This document shows positions 53,703-62,200 of a stretch of 64,000 nt of DNA, piece after piece (within the stretch, counting starts at the first letter, position 1; the number at the start of each line of letters is the position of its first letter). The position numbers and the translations under genes are program-made. Source of the DNA: Arthrobacter rhizosphaerae (GTDB taxonomy: Bacteria; Actinomycetota; Actinomycetes; Actinomycetales; Micrococcaceae); contig NZ_JALLAN010000003.1 in the NCBI RefSeq assembly GCF_023062595.1, positions 313,632 to 377,631 of the forward strand. Direction: 5' to 3'. The notes beneath the pieces were generated by a model. That model did not search any database, had not been told where the DNA came from, and worked only from the letters and a program-made list of their open reading frames with translations.

Positions 53703-54155
53703 ATGGCAAAGCTCATTCTGACCCACGAAGTAACCGGTCTCGGTGCTGCTGGTGACGTTGTCGAGGTCAAGGACGGTTACGCACGTAACTACCTGCTGCC
53801 CCGCAACTTCGCCCTGACCTGGTCGAAGGGTGGCGAGAAGCAGGTTGAGTCCATCAAGGCTGCCCGTGCCGCCCGCGAGCACGCTTCCCTGGAAGATGCT
53901 CAGAAGCAGGCTGCGGCACTGTCCGCCAAGCCCGTCAAGCTCGTAGTCAAGGCTGGCGAGACCGGACGCCTGTTCGGCACCGTCAAGCAGGGCGACGTTG
54001 CTGACGCTGTTGAGGCCGCTGGCCTTGGCCGCATCGACAAGCGCAAGGTTGAACTGCCGGCTCACATCAAGTCGGTTGGTTCCTACCAAGCCAACGTCCG
54101 TCTCCACGACGACGTTGCTGCTGTGATCGAACTCGACGTAGTCGCGGGCAAGTAG
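53703..54155 (+). CDS. rplI: 50S ribosomal protein L9
   Basis: The 150-residue protein begins [33 protein letters not shown], the L9 signature, followed by a long helix ([23 protein letters not shown]) and the C-terminal domain with [18 protein letters not shown]. It ends the rpsF operon and is followed by a strong terminator. The gap to rpsR is 18 bp. Confidence 0.97.
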   Translation: MAKLILTHEVTGLGAAGDVVEVKDGYARNYLLPRNFALTWSKGGEKQVESIKAARAAREHASLEDAQKQAAALSAKPVKLVVKAGETGRLFGTVKQGDVADAVEAAGLGRIDKRKVELPAHIKSVGSYQANVRLHDDVAAVIELDVVAGK

Positions 54156-54200
54156 TCTTCCGGCTTTCGAGTCGCTGGATTATGCAGTCCTGAACTGCTG

Positions 54201-54243
54201 AAGACCCCGCACCGTAACCTCCAAGGTTCCGGTGCGGGGTCTT
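54201..54243 (+). terminator. Terminator of the rpsF-rplI operon
   Basis: AAGACCCCGCACCG (54201-54214) pairs with CGGTGCGGGGTCTT (54230-54243), and an inner AACCT/AGGTT stem (54216-54220, 54224-54228) lies in the loop. TTTGCTTTAA follows. The operon therefore ends 45 bp after rplI. Confidence 0.88.
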
Positions 54244-54276
54244 TGCTTTAATGCTCGGCGACTGCATTTCCGGGGT

Positions 54277-54699
54277 TCACGACTGGTGCATCACTGTGGT
54301 GTTGTGGCGGTGGGCAGCCTGGATCAGCTCCACCAGAACGTCCTCGTCAATATCCTTGAGGCTGTTGATGTACAGGCAGGCGGCCCCCAAGGTGTACTTT
54401 CCCAGCTTGGGCAGCAGGCTGGAGGCCTCCGGAGCATACGTAAGCCCATAGAGGGACAGGCTTCCCTTGCGGGGCGAGAACCCGACGGCCACCGTATCGC
54501 CTTCCCGGCCGCTTGTGTAGCGGTAGTGGTAACTGCCGAAGCCGACGATGCTCGGACCCCACATCACCGGAGTCTCACCGGTGTTCTCCTTCATCAGCGT
54601 GAGCAGGCGGAATCCGTCCCTGCGTCGGACCGGGTGTTCGACCCCCTCCAGGAAATCCTCGACGGACTCCGGCGTTGGTTGGGTCTTGTTTTCAGCCAT
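54277..54699 (-). CDS. DUF1801 domain protein
   Basis: A 140-residue protein with the DUF1801 pattern: SVEDFLEGVEHPVRRRDGFRLLTLM, VMWGPSIVGFGSYHYRYTSGREGD and LYINSLKDIDEDVLVELI. The fold is known structurally in the family but its function is not. ATG 54699 is the likely start. It is convergent with rplI and stands in a small gap before a flavin reductase gene. Confidence 0.82.
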   Translation of the reverse strand: MAENKTQPTPESVEDFLEGVEHPVRRRDGFRLLTLMKENTGETPVMWGPSIVGFGSYHYRYTSGREGDTVAVGFSPRKGSLSLYGLTYAPEASSLLPKLGKYTLGAACLYINSLKDIDEDVLVELIQAAHRHNTTVMHQS

Positions 54700-54860
54700 A
54701 ATGGCAGTTTTTCAGACCTTGATGGCCTTGTCAGTAAGTGGCGTCCATGAGGGCCAAACGCATCGCGGCTTTACGGGGCTGCGGAATAAAACACTAAGGG
54801 CCTCGGTTCTTCAGATAGATGCAAACGCATGTAGACCAACGATCCTTCCAGGAGACAGCC

Positions 54861-55511
54861 GTGGAAACCCGCCACATCACCGTTATCACCGCAGGCCTTG
54901 GCGTGCCGTCATCGAGTCGCCTGCTTGCTGACCAGTTGGCCGCCGCGGCCAGCCGGGAACTGAGCTCTGCGGGGTACACAGCCGAAGTGGACATCGTCGA
55001 ACTCCGGGACCTTGCCGTGGACATCGCCAACAACTTTGTCACGGGATATGCCGCGCCGCGCCTTGCAGAAGTTTTGGCGGGAGTTGCTGCTGCTGACGGC
55101 ATCATCGCCGTATCACCCGTCTTCAGCGCCTCGTACAGCGGCCTCTTCAAGTCTTTTGTAGACATCCTGGATCCCGGGTCCATGGACGGGAAAGCCGTGC
55201 TGCTGGGTGCCACCGGCGGCTCCGACCGCCACCAGATGGTTCTGGATTATGCCATGCGCCCCTTGTTCACCTATCTGCGGACCCGGATCACACCCACAGC
55301 GGTCTTCGCGGGCCCACAGGACTGGGGAAACGACGGCGGCGGAGGGTCGCCGCTTTCTGCCCGGACTGAGCGGGCGGCGGCGGAGTTTGCCGAAATGCTG
55401 GCGGCGGCTCCGCGCCGCGCGATGAAATCATCCGGAGGACATTTGCAGGATCTGGAGTCGCTTCCGTTTGAGCAGCTTCTGGCGGGGATCTCCGGCGGCC
55501 GGACAGCATAG
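54861..55511 (+). CDS. NADPH-dependent FMN reductase-type flavoprotein (CE1759 family)
   Basis: The 216-residue flavodoxin-like protein has ITVITAGLGVPSSSRLLADQL, VAAADGIIAVSPVFSASYSGLFKSFVDIL and LLGATGGSDRHQMVLDYAMRPLF. This group often supplies reduced flavin to a partner monooxygenase encoded nearby, but none is adjacent. GTG 54861 with GGAG about 8 bases upstream gives the normal N-terminus; a longer ATG frame starts at 54819. Confidence 0.85.
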   Translation: METRHITVITAGLGVPSSSRLLADQLAAAASRELSSAGYTAEVDIVELRDLAVDIANNFVTGYAAPRLAEVLAGVAAADGIIAVSPVFSASYSGLFKSFVDILDPGSMDGKAVLLGATGGSDRHQMVLDYAMRPLFTYLRTRITPTAVFAGPQDWGNDGGGGSPLSARTERAAAEFAEMLAAAPRRAMKSSGGHLQDLESLPFEQLLAGISGGRTA

Positions 55512-55580
55512 CCGTCACGGGGCCGTTCCAGGCTGAACGCTCCTCTGAACTATTTTCCGGTCCCGATCGTTGTGGGGGAC

Positions 55581-55964
55581 ATGAAGTGTCCTGTGGATTC
55601 TATTGACCTGATAATGAGCGAACGCAGTGGTGTGGAGATCGACTACTGCCCCCAGTGCCGCGGTGTGTGGCTGGACCGTGGGGAGCTGGACAAGATCATC
55701 GACCGTGCCGCAGAGATGGGAACCGGGCAGGCCCCCGTGGCACCGCCGGCTCCCATGGCGCCCGCGCCCGGCATCGTTCCCCCGCCGCTCTACAACATCG
55801 ACCCCCGCAGAGACGACAGGTCACAGGAGCGCTACCGGCCGGAGCAACCGCGCTATGACGACCGGGGCCATGACCGCAACTATGGCAAAGGGTACGACCG
55901 CGACTACGATCGCCGGCGGCCCAAGAAAAAGGAAGGCTGGCTCGGAGATCTCTTCGACTTCTAG
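55581..55964 (+). CDS. TFIIB-type zinc-ribbon protein
   Basis: The 127-residue protein begins MKCPVDSIDLIMSERSGVEI then DYCPQCRGVWLDRGELDKII, a single zinc ribbon (CP...CPQC) of the zf-TFIIB family. The rest is Pro-rich and then charged with many Arg/Tyr/Asp residues (YDDRGHDRNYGKGYDRDYDR). Such proteins are small and unstudied. GTG 55572 is an alternative start. Confidence 0.85.
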   Translation: MKCPVDSIDLIMSERSGVEIDYCPQCRGVWLDRGELDKIIDRAAEMGTGQAPVAPPAPMAPAPGIVPPPLYNIDPRRDDRSQERYRPEQPRYDDRGHDRNYGKGYDRDYDRRRPKKKEGWLGDLFDF

Positions 55965-55967
55965 AAG

Positions 55968-56540
55968 CTAGTCGTCCAGCAGGTCGATGAATTCCCGGGC
56001 CTGTTTGATGGTGATGTCCGAGTGGCGGGTCAGGGCAAGCGCAGCCCCCTCCGTGTCTCCGCTTTTTGCCAGGGTCCGGATCCGGCCGTAAATTTCGTCA
56101 TTGAGCATGTTGCTGCTCACTTCACGGGTGACGTCACCTTTGCTGGCGATTGCGCGGTAGCGGTAGGCGAAGCGCTGCGGGGCGTCGTCATCGTCGTCCC
56201 TCGGCGGCTGTTCAGCGGCGGGAGGGCGGAAAGGTTGAGGGTGCGCGGCCAAGGCGCCCACAGCGTCCCGTGAAGCGCGCAGGCCCTCTCCCGCGGCTTC
56301 GTAGTAGAGCTTGATGGCGGCCATGGCCTGCCCCTGGGCGATCAGTGCGTAGAGCCGGCGGTGCTCATCCTCCGTCAGCTTGGCCGCCGCCGCCCGCGCG
56401 AGTTCGAGCTGGGTCATAGGGAGGGTCTGGCCCGCCGAGTTCGAGGCGTGACGGGTCCTGCGGTTCCAGGCGCGGGTGGCCAACAGAACACCGGCTCCGA
56501 CAACGACCAAAATAACGACGGGGATCACTAGCGATTCCAT
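55968..56540 (-). CDS. Membrane-anchored protein with ribosomal L7/L12 C-terminal-like segments
   Basis: The 190-residue protein has one N-terminal transmembrane helix (VIPVVILVVVGAGVLLA), then a basic stretch. Two short helical segments, YALIAQGQAMAAIKLYYEAAG and TLAKSGDTEGAALALTRHSD followed by ITIKQAREFIDLLDD, resemble the helical face of the L7/L12 C-terminal domain. It is not a ribosomal protein. It is paralogous in layout to the gene immediately upstream and separated from it by 4 bp, so the two form an operon. Confidence 0.6.
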   Translation of the reverse strand: MESLVIPVVILVVVGAGVLLATRAWNRRTRHASNSAGQTLPMTQLELARAAAAKLTEDEHRRLYALIAQGQAMAAIKLYYEAAGEGLRASRDAVGALAAHPQPFRPPAAEQPPRDDDDDAPQRFAYRYRAIASKGDVTREVSSNMLNDEIYGRIRTLAKSGDTEGAALALTRHSDITIKQAREFIDLLDD

Positions 56541-56544
56541 GGTG

Positions 56545-57006
56545 CTACAGCCGATCTATATAATTCTTAGCGGTCATAAGGTCTGAGCGGGTGGCCTCGC
56601 GCAGCCTTTTGATGGCCTGTAACTTGTGACCGCTGCGCGCCAGCGCTTGCAATTCGAGCTCGAAGTGGGGATTCAACTGACCGCCGGGCAGGATCGGAGC
56701 CTGATACCCGTGGCCGCTCACACCTGAGGCGTGCACCTGCTGGGCCCTGTCCCGGGCATTTTCCCGCTGCTGCGATTGTTGTTGCTCGTTTTGGCTGGGC
56801 CGGGTTGCAGCATCCACGCGCGCCCTTGCGGCCTCAGCAGCCTGCACCTGTTTGGCATAGTGGGCCTGGGAGCGCATGGCCAGCTCCAGCTGGTAACGCT
56901 CGGCATCAGAGATGCCAGGGTTCCGCGGCCTCAAGGCGGTGGAGAGCCCCCAGAGAACTGCCGCCACAATTAAGGCGGGCAGTATGACTTGCAGTACATC
57001 GCCCAT
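56545..57006 (-). CDS. Membrane-anchored L7/L12 C-terminal-like protein, partner of the downstream gene
   Basis: A 153-residue protein with one N-terminal membrane helix (VILPALIVAAVLWGLSTA), a Gln/Arg/Ala-rich coiled segment (~40-95; RPSQNEQQQSQQRENARDRA) and a C-terminal stretch HFELELQALARSGHKLQAIK, then RLREATRSDLMTAKNYIDRL, close to the L7/L12 tail (KxxAIKxxREATGLGLKEAK). The end is abrupt, so the domain is only the last helices. Function unknown; the pair may dock a GTPase-like partner at the membrane, which is a guess. Confidence 0.6.
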   Translation of the reverse strand: MGDVLQVILPALIVAAVLWGLSTALRPRNPGISDAERYQLELAMRSQAHYAKQVQAAEAARARVDAATRPSQNEQQQSQQRENARDRAQQVHASGVSGHGYQAPILPGGQLNPHFELELQALARSGHKLQAIKRLREATRSDLMTAKNYIDRL

Positions 57007-57722
57007 ATTTAGAGCTTATGCCAGATGAGTGTTATCCACAGCATATTCCGCGGCTTGCATAAAGGAAGAACGGCACCAGTTGTTGAAATGAACCGCGGCA
57101 GAACTGCAGGTATCCTCCGGGTTGCCGTTTTGCCGCGTCTATGCCTTCCCGCAGCAGGGTTTCCCCAGAGGCCAAGATGCAAGCTGTGGATGAAGCTTTG
57201 GATAAAAAACTTTTCGTCCACACCGTCAATCTGACGTTTGCGCAGGTCAGAGGCCTAAGGCCACGCAAAGATTTTTTGTTTCCACAGCTTCCCCCACAGG
57301 CTGTGCACAAGGAGGAACAGGTAGTACACAGGTTATCCACAGGCGTGGACAAAGCCCCGCTTGGTGCTTTCTCCCCAGCAGACTACCGTTGCGGAATACC
57401 CGGAATTTTGGGTGCCAAAAAGTGTCTTCCTATATAAAGGACGGCTTCCAGCAGGCCTTATTTTGGCTCTTTGTGGGCTGTTCTGTGGATAACTCTGTGC
57501 CAAATGGGGATAACCGCACAATGGCGGGATCGCAAAACTGTCGTAGCGGGCTGATACCACTGGCTTAGGGTCCACGTGTGTGGTGAAGACGTTCAGATCA
57601 GGACAGTCCGATGAGGACGGTCCGGCAAGGACTGCCTGCTAGAGACACGGCACCCAAGGGCAGATGGTTTACCCGCGGCTGTGGAACTTTGTGCCCACAG
57701 CGCACTACGGAGGACGGCAGCT
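57007..57722. other. DnaA-box-rich intergenic region upstream of dnaB
   Basis: This ~716-bp gap carries no gene but several DnaA-box matches: perfect TTATCCACA at 57032-57040 and 57333-57341, perfect TGTGGATAA at 57484-57492, and near matches at 57344-57352 (CGTGGACAA) and 57215-57222 (CGTCCACA). Between them the sequence is comparatively AT-rich. The density rivals that at oriC. It could titrate DnaA or let DnaA regulate dnaB. Confidence 0.65.
57408..57438 (+). promoter_or_regulatory. Possible dnaB promoter
   Basis: TTGGGT (57408-57413) and TATATA (57431-57436), 17 bp apart, form the best sigma-type pair before dnaB. They sit between the perfect DnaA boxes at 57333 and 57484. The -35 is a poor match. 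Confidence 0.4.
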
Positions 57723-59102
57723 TTGTCAGTTACGCACCTGGATTCAATCGAGGGCACTCGGAGCGCGGAAGGCAGCCGCAAACCACCCCAGGACATTCCT
57801 GCTGAGCAATCAGTACTTGGCGGGATGATGCTGTCCAAAGACGCCATCGCCGACGTCGTAGAAATTCTCCGTGGCCAGGACTTCTACCGGCCTGCCCATG
57901 AAACCATCTATGAAGCTGTGATCGACCTCTACGGCCGGGGTGAGCCAGCCGACGCCGTTACCGTATCCGATGAGCTGACCAAGCGCGGTGAGATCAACCG
58001 TATCGGCGGCCCTGCATACCTCCACGAACTCATCCAGACGGTTCCCACGGCCGCGAACGCCGGCTACTACGCCGAGATCGTCGCCGAACGCGCCGTGCTG
58101 CGCCGCCTGGTCAACGCAGGCACCAAGATCGTCCAGCTGGGCTATGGACAGGACGGTGAGGTTGAAGACCTCGTCAACCAGGCCCAGGCCGAGGTTTATG
58201 CCGTGGCGGAACGCCGGACTGCCGAGGACTATGTGGTTCTCAAGGACGTCATGGAGTCGACGGTTGACGAAATCGAGGCCTCGGGACACCGCGGCGAAGG
58301 AATGACAGGGGTGCCCACCGGCTTCTACGAGCTCGACGAGCTGACCCATGGACTTCACCCGGGTCAGATGATTGTCATCGCCGCACGCCCTGCTGTAGGT
58401 AAATCAACCTTTGCGCTGGACTTCGCGCGCTCGGCAGCCATCAAGAACAATCTGGCCACTGTGATGTTCTCGTTGGAAATGGGCCGGAACGAAATCGCCA
58501 TGCGGCTCCTCTCGGCCGAAGCAACCATCGGCCTCCAGGACCTCCGCAAGGGGACCATCAAGGACGAACAATGGTCCAAGATCGCCACCACCATGGGTCG
58601 GATGAACGATGCGCCCCTCTTCATCGATGACAGCCCCAATATGTCCCTTATGGAGATCCGGGCCAAGTGCAGGCGCCTCAAGCAGCAGCACGATCTCAAG
58701 CTCGTCATCCTTGATTACCTTCAGCTCATGAGCTCGGGCAAAAAAGTGGAGTCCCGCCAGCAGGAAGTATCTGAATTCTCCCGTGCGCTGAAACTCCTGG
58801 CGAAGGAACTTCAGGTCCCGGTGATTGCCCTCTCCCAGCTGAACCGTGGATCGGAACAGCGGCAGGACAAGCGGCCCATGGTTTCGGACCTCCGTGAATC
58901 AGGATCCATTGAGCAGGACGCCGACATGGTTATCCTGCTGCACCGCGAAGACGTCTATGACAAGGAGTCGCCGCGGGCAGGGGAAGCGGACATCCTGGTG
59001 GCCAAGCACCGAAACGGTCCCACCAAGGACATCGTCGTTGCTTTCCAGGGCCACTATTCGCGGTTTGCCAACATGGCAGCCGACGCCGGCGGCGGGTTCT
59101 GA
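57723..59102 (+). CDS. dnaB: Replicative DNA helicase DnaB
   Basis: DnaB is the hexameric helicase unwinding DNA at the fork. The 459-residue protein has the N-terminal DnaG-binding domain (PAEQSVLGGMMLSKDAIADV, RPAHETIYEAVIDLYGRG) and the RecA-fold ATPase: Walker A ARPAVGKS (around 221-228), VMFSLEMGRNEIAMRL, LVILDYLQLM and QLNRGSEQR. No intein is inserted, unlike some actinobacterial dnaB. I chose TTG 57723 because GGAGG lies 9 bases upstream; the frame upstream resembles no helicase. It is separated from the rpsF operon by several genes. DciA is encoded at the other end of the window. Confidence 0.96.
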   Translation: MSVTHLDSIEGTRSAEGSRKPPQDIPAEQSVLGGMMLSKDAIADVVEILRGQDFYRPAHETIYEAVIDLYGRGEPADAVTVSDELTKRGEINRIGGPAYLHELIQTVPTAANAGYYAEIVAERAVLRRLVNAGTKIVQLGYGQDGEVEDLVNQAQAEVYAVAERRTAEDYVVLKDVMESTVDEIEASGHRGEGMTGVPTGFYELDELTHGLHPGQMIVIAARPAVGKSTFALDFARSAAIKNNLATVMFSLEMGRNEIAMRLLSAEATIGLQDLRKGTIKDEQWSKIATTMGRMNDAPLFIDDSPNMSLMEIRAKCRRLKQQHDLKLVILDYLQLMSSGKKVESRQQEVSEFSRALKLLAKELQVPVIALSQLNRGSEQRQDKRPMVSDLRESGSIEQDADMVILLHREDVYDKESPRAGEADILVAKHRNGPTKDIVVAFQGHYSRFANMAADAGGGF

Positions 59103-59143
59103 CATCAGCCGCATTTCCTGACACAAGCGCGTTCCTGACATAA

Positions 59144-59177
59144 AAGGGCTGCCCCACCGTGAGGTGGGGCAGCCCTT
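59144..59177. terminator. Bidirectional terminator between dnaB and the lyase gene
   Basis: AAGGGCTGCCCCACC-GTGA-GGTGGGGCAGCCCTT: a perfect 15-bp stem with A-run before and T-run after (TTGTTTT). It serves convergent dnaB and the large lyase gene. Confidence 0.93.
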
Positions 59178-59220
59178 GTTTTCGATGTCAGCCTTTCCGG
59201 GCTGCCAGCTTCGTTCCTGG

Positions 59221-62200
59221 TTACCTGGTTCCCGTGTAGGTGATGTCCGGCATCGCGGGTGTTTCCATTCCCACCCCGATAAAGAAGCCCGGGTGCGGAG
59301 GCTGGTTGTAGGAGATGTTCTCCCTGGCAACAGAGAGCCGGTACACGGGATCATGCATCAGGGTGCGGAGCCGGACATCCGTGGATGCGGACGTGGTGTA
59401 GATCCGCAGCTCTGTACTGTCCGACGAGGCCCAGGCAATTTCTTCCCGCCAGTCACCGAGAAGGTCAGCCTGAATTGCCGGCGTTCCCTTGGTGCTGTTG
59501 TTGGATTTCGCGCCGGCGGCGGTGAGCAACCTGTCGCTTGCCTGGGTCTGCCAGTTCCACTTCGCGATGGTGGGTGTTCCGCTGTTTGAGGTCGCATTCC
59601 AGTCGTGGTCCACAATCTCACGCAGCAGGTCTCCGTCCCACCAGGCAAGGAAGTTGGCGGCCGGGATCTTCTCCGAGAGCAGTTCTCCCTGTGCAGACCT
59701 CACCTGCCCAACAGGTGAGTTCCAGGCAGCGTCTCCGCCGATCGCCCAGCCTTCAGCACCGGGATGGCGGGGGTCGATGTCGCCCGCGGCGGCCCGTCCC
59801 GTGTCCTTGGCCGCGGGGATGCTCCACAGCACTTCACCTGTTGCGGAGTCACGGAATGTGGCTCCGCGGTTTCCACTTGCGCCCATGTCCTCGTGTGCCG
59901 CGAACGTCTCCAGGCCGGGCCTGGACGGGTCCAGGTCGCTGGTGTGGATGGCGTCCCCGTGACCAAGGCGGGTGGAGTACAGCGGTTTGCCGTCGTCGTC
60001 GATGGTCATTGAACCGAAAACGAACTCGTCTTTGCCGTCGGCGTCCACGTCCGCCACGGACAGGTTGTGGTTCCCTTGCCCGGCGTATTGGGAGCCTGCG
60101 GAGTCGGAGTCAAAAATCCAGCGTTTGACGATTTTTGCGTTGACCAGGTCGTAGGTTGCGAGCACTGTGCGCGTGTAATAGCCACGGCTGAACATCATGG
60201 ACGGCCGTTCGCCGTCGAGGTAAGCCACAGCGCCCAGGAAGCGGTCAACCCGGTTGCCGTAACCGTCACCCCAGGCTGCGACGTCACCCCGGGGCGGATC
60301 GTATTTGACCGTGTCCATGATGGTGCCGGTCTGGCCGTGGAAAACGGTCAGGAATTCATCCCCAGTCAGCACATACCCGGTGCTGCTGCGGTAATCGGCG
60401 TTGGGGTTTCCAATCACAGTTCCCGCGGCATCCCGCGTCCCGTCAGCCGTCTTCATTGCGACTTCGGCTTTGCCATCGCCATCGAAGTCGTAGGCGAGGA
60501 GCTGCGTGTAGTGCGCCCCGGCCCGGATGTTGGCACCCATGTTGATCCGCCAGAGTTTGGTGCCATCCATCTTGTAGGCGTCGATGTAGACCGTGCCGGT
60601 GTAGCCTGCCTGGGAGTTGTCCTTGGAGTTGGACGGGGACCACATCTGAATGACCTCGTACGTGCCGTCGCCGTCCAGATCCGCCACTGTGGCGTCGCCT
60701 GCCGAATAGCTGTACGGCTGGCCGTCCTTGGTGTAATCGTTGGCGGGCTTGTCGAGTTTGATGGCCAGGTACTCGTGAGCCAGGGGAGTGAACTCCGCCG
60801 TCAGTTGATCAGACCCATTACCCACTGCCTTGATGACGTACCTGGATGACGCCGTGCCCGCCGCATCCAGATACGTTGTGCTGTCCTTGACGGGGTCAAC
60901 CGTTAGCTGGACGCCGTCACGGATCACATGGAAGCCGACGCTTTGGGGGTCCCGGCCGAGCATTCGCCAGCCCACCCGTACTCCCTGATCGGTCAGCACG
61001 GCAACAGGTGCACGGTCCAGATTCTCCATCTGACGGTTCACAATGGTGACCTTCTCTGTGCCGATCACAGGGGAAAGAGCGGACTCCCCGCCCTTGTTGA
61101 TGGCGGATACCCGGTAGTAGTACTTGATGGTGGTGAGCACCGTATTGTCTGTGAAGTCCACCTCGCTGGAGCGTCCCACAAAGCTGAAGGTTCCTTCCGC
61201 CGACGTCGAACGGTATATGTGATAGGCGGCAGCGCCGCTGACTTTCTGCCACTTCAGGCTCACGCTGGTCTTTTCAATGCCCTTAACGTCTACCTTCACA
61301 GGGGCAGCCGGCACAGGCGTGTTCGGGTCGGTCAGGGAAACGTCCGCAACGTTCGAGGGAACGGACTCCAGGCCGGTGTTGTCAACAGCGGTGACGTGGT
61401 ACTTGTAGGGGAGCCCGGCGAAGGCCGTGATGTCCTTGAATCCGGGGGTGGAGACGTTGTCGGCCACCAGAGTCGGCTGGCTTTCGTAAGATGCCTGCCG
61501 GAAAACCCGGTAGCTTGCGGCGTCCCCTGACGCATCCCAGGCCAGTTCGACGGCGGGAGGCTCGGCAGCAGCGTCGATGCCTGTTGCCCGCAGGTTCGTC
61601 GGTCCGATGAGCAGGGGTGTCACTTCGAGCCCGTTCAGCCTCTGGCCGGACCCACTGATGGTCAGGTTAAGCTGGCCGTCGGTAACGAGGACCTGGTTGA
61701 TGATCTTTGTGGCGGAAGAGGCCCGGCTGGAGGAAACCTGGCCATAACCCTTCCCCTCTGCGGCGACGTCCGTTCGGGTCGAGCCGATCCAGTCGCTGTG
61801 ATAGGTCTTCAGCGCGTAAGTGCCGTTGGGGACGTCCAGCTGGAATTCGAAGCTGGAGCCACTGAGCACGAAGTCGCGGAGCAGTGCGGTGGTGACACTG
61901 CCGCGGTCCCGGTCAGAGAGGACCGAGAGATCCTTGAAGCCGAAGCCGCGCTCCTTGCTGTAGGCCATGGTGCGGTTCACCTCGGTGTAGTTCGGCTCCA
62001 CAGGGGCACCGACCGGGCCGAAATCGAAACGATACTTGGCCTCTTTGGTAGTGACCGTTAAGGGGTCGCTGGGTTCGGAATCTCCCTTTCCGTTCGTCGC
62101 GGTGACGCGAACCGTGTAAGAAGTACCTTCGGCCAGCCCGGCAAGATTCGTGGTGGGGACGGTGGAGGTTGTTGCGAGTTTGTATGCCGAGTCCGGTTCT

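Noticed and set aside
60067..60849. Plus-strand frame of 260 codons opposite the lyase gene
   Set aside because: Shadow of a high-GC coding region; no conserved motif.
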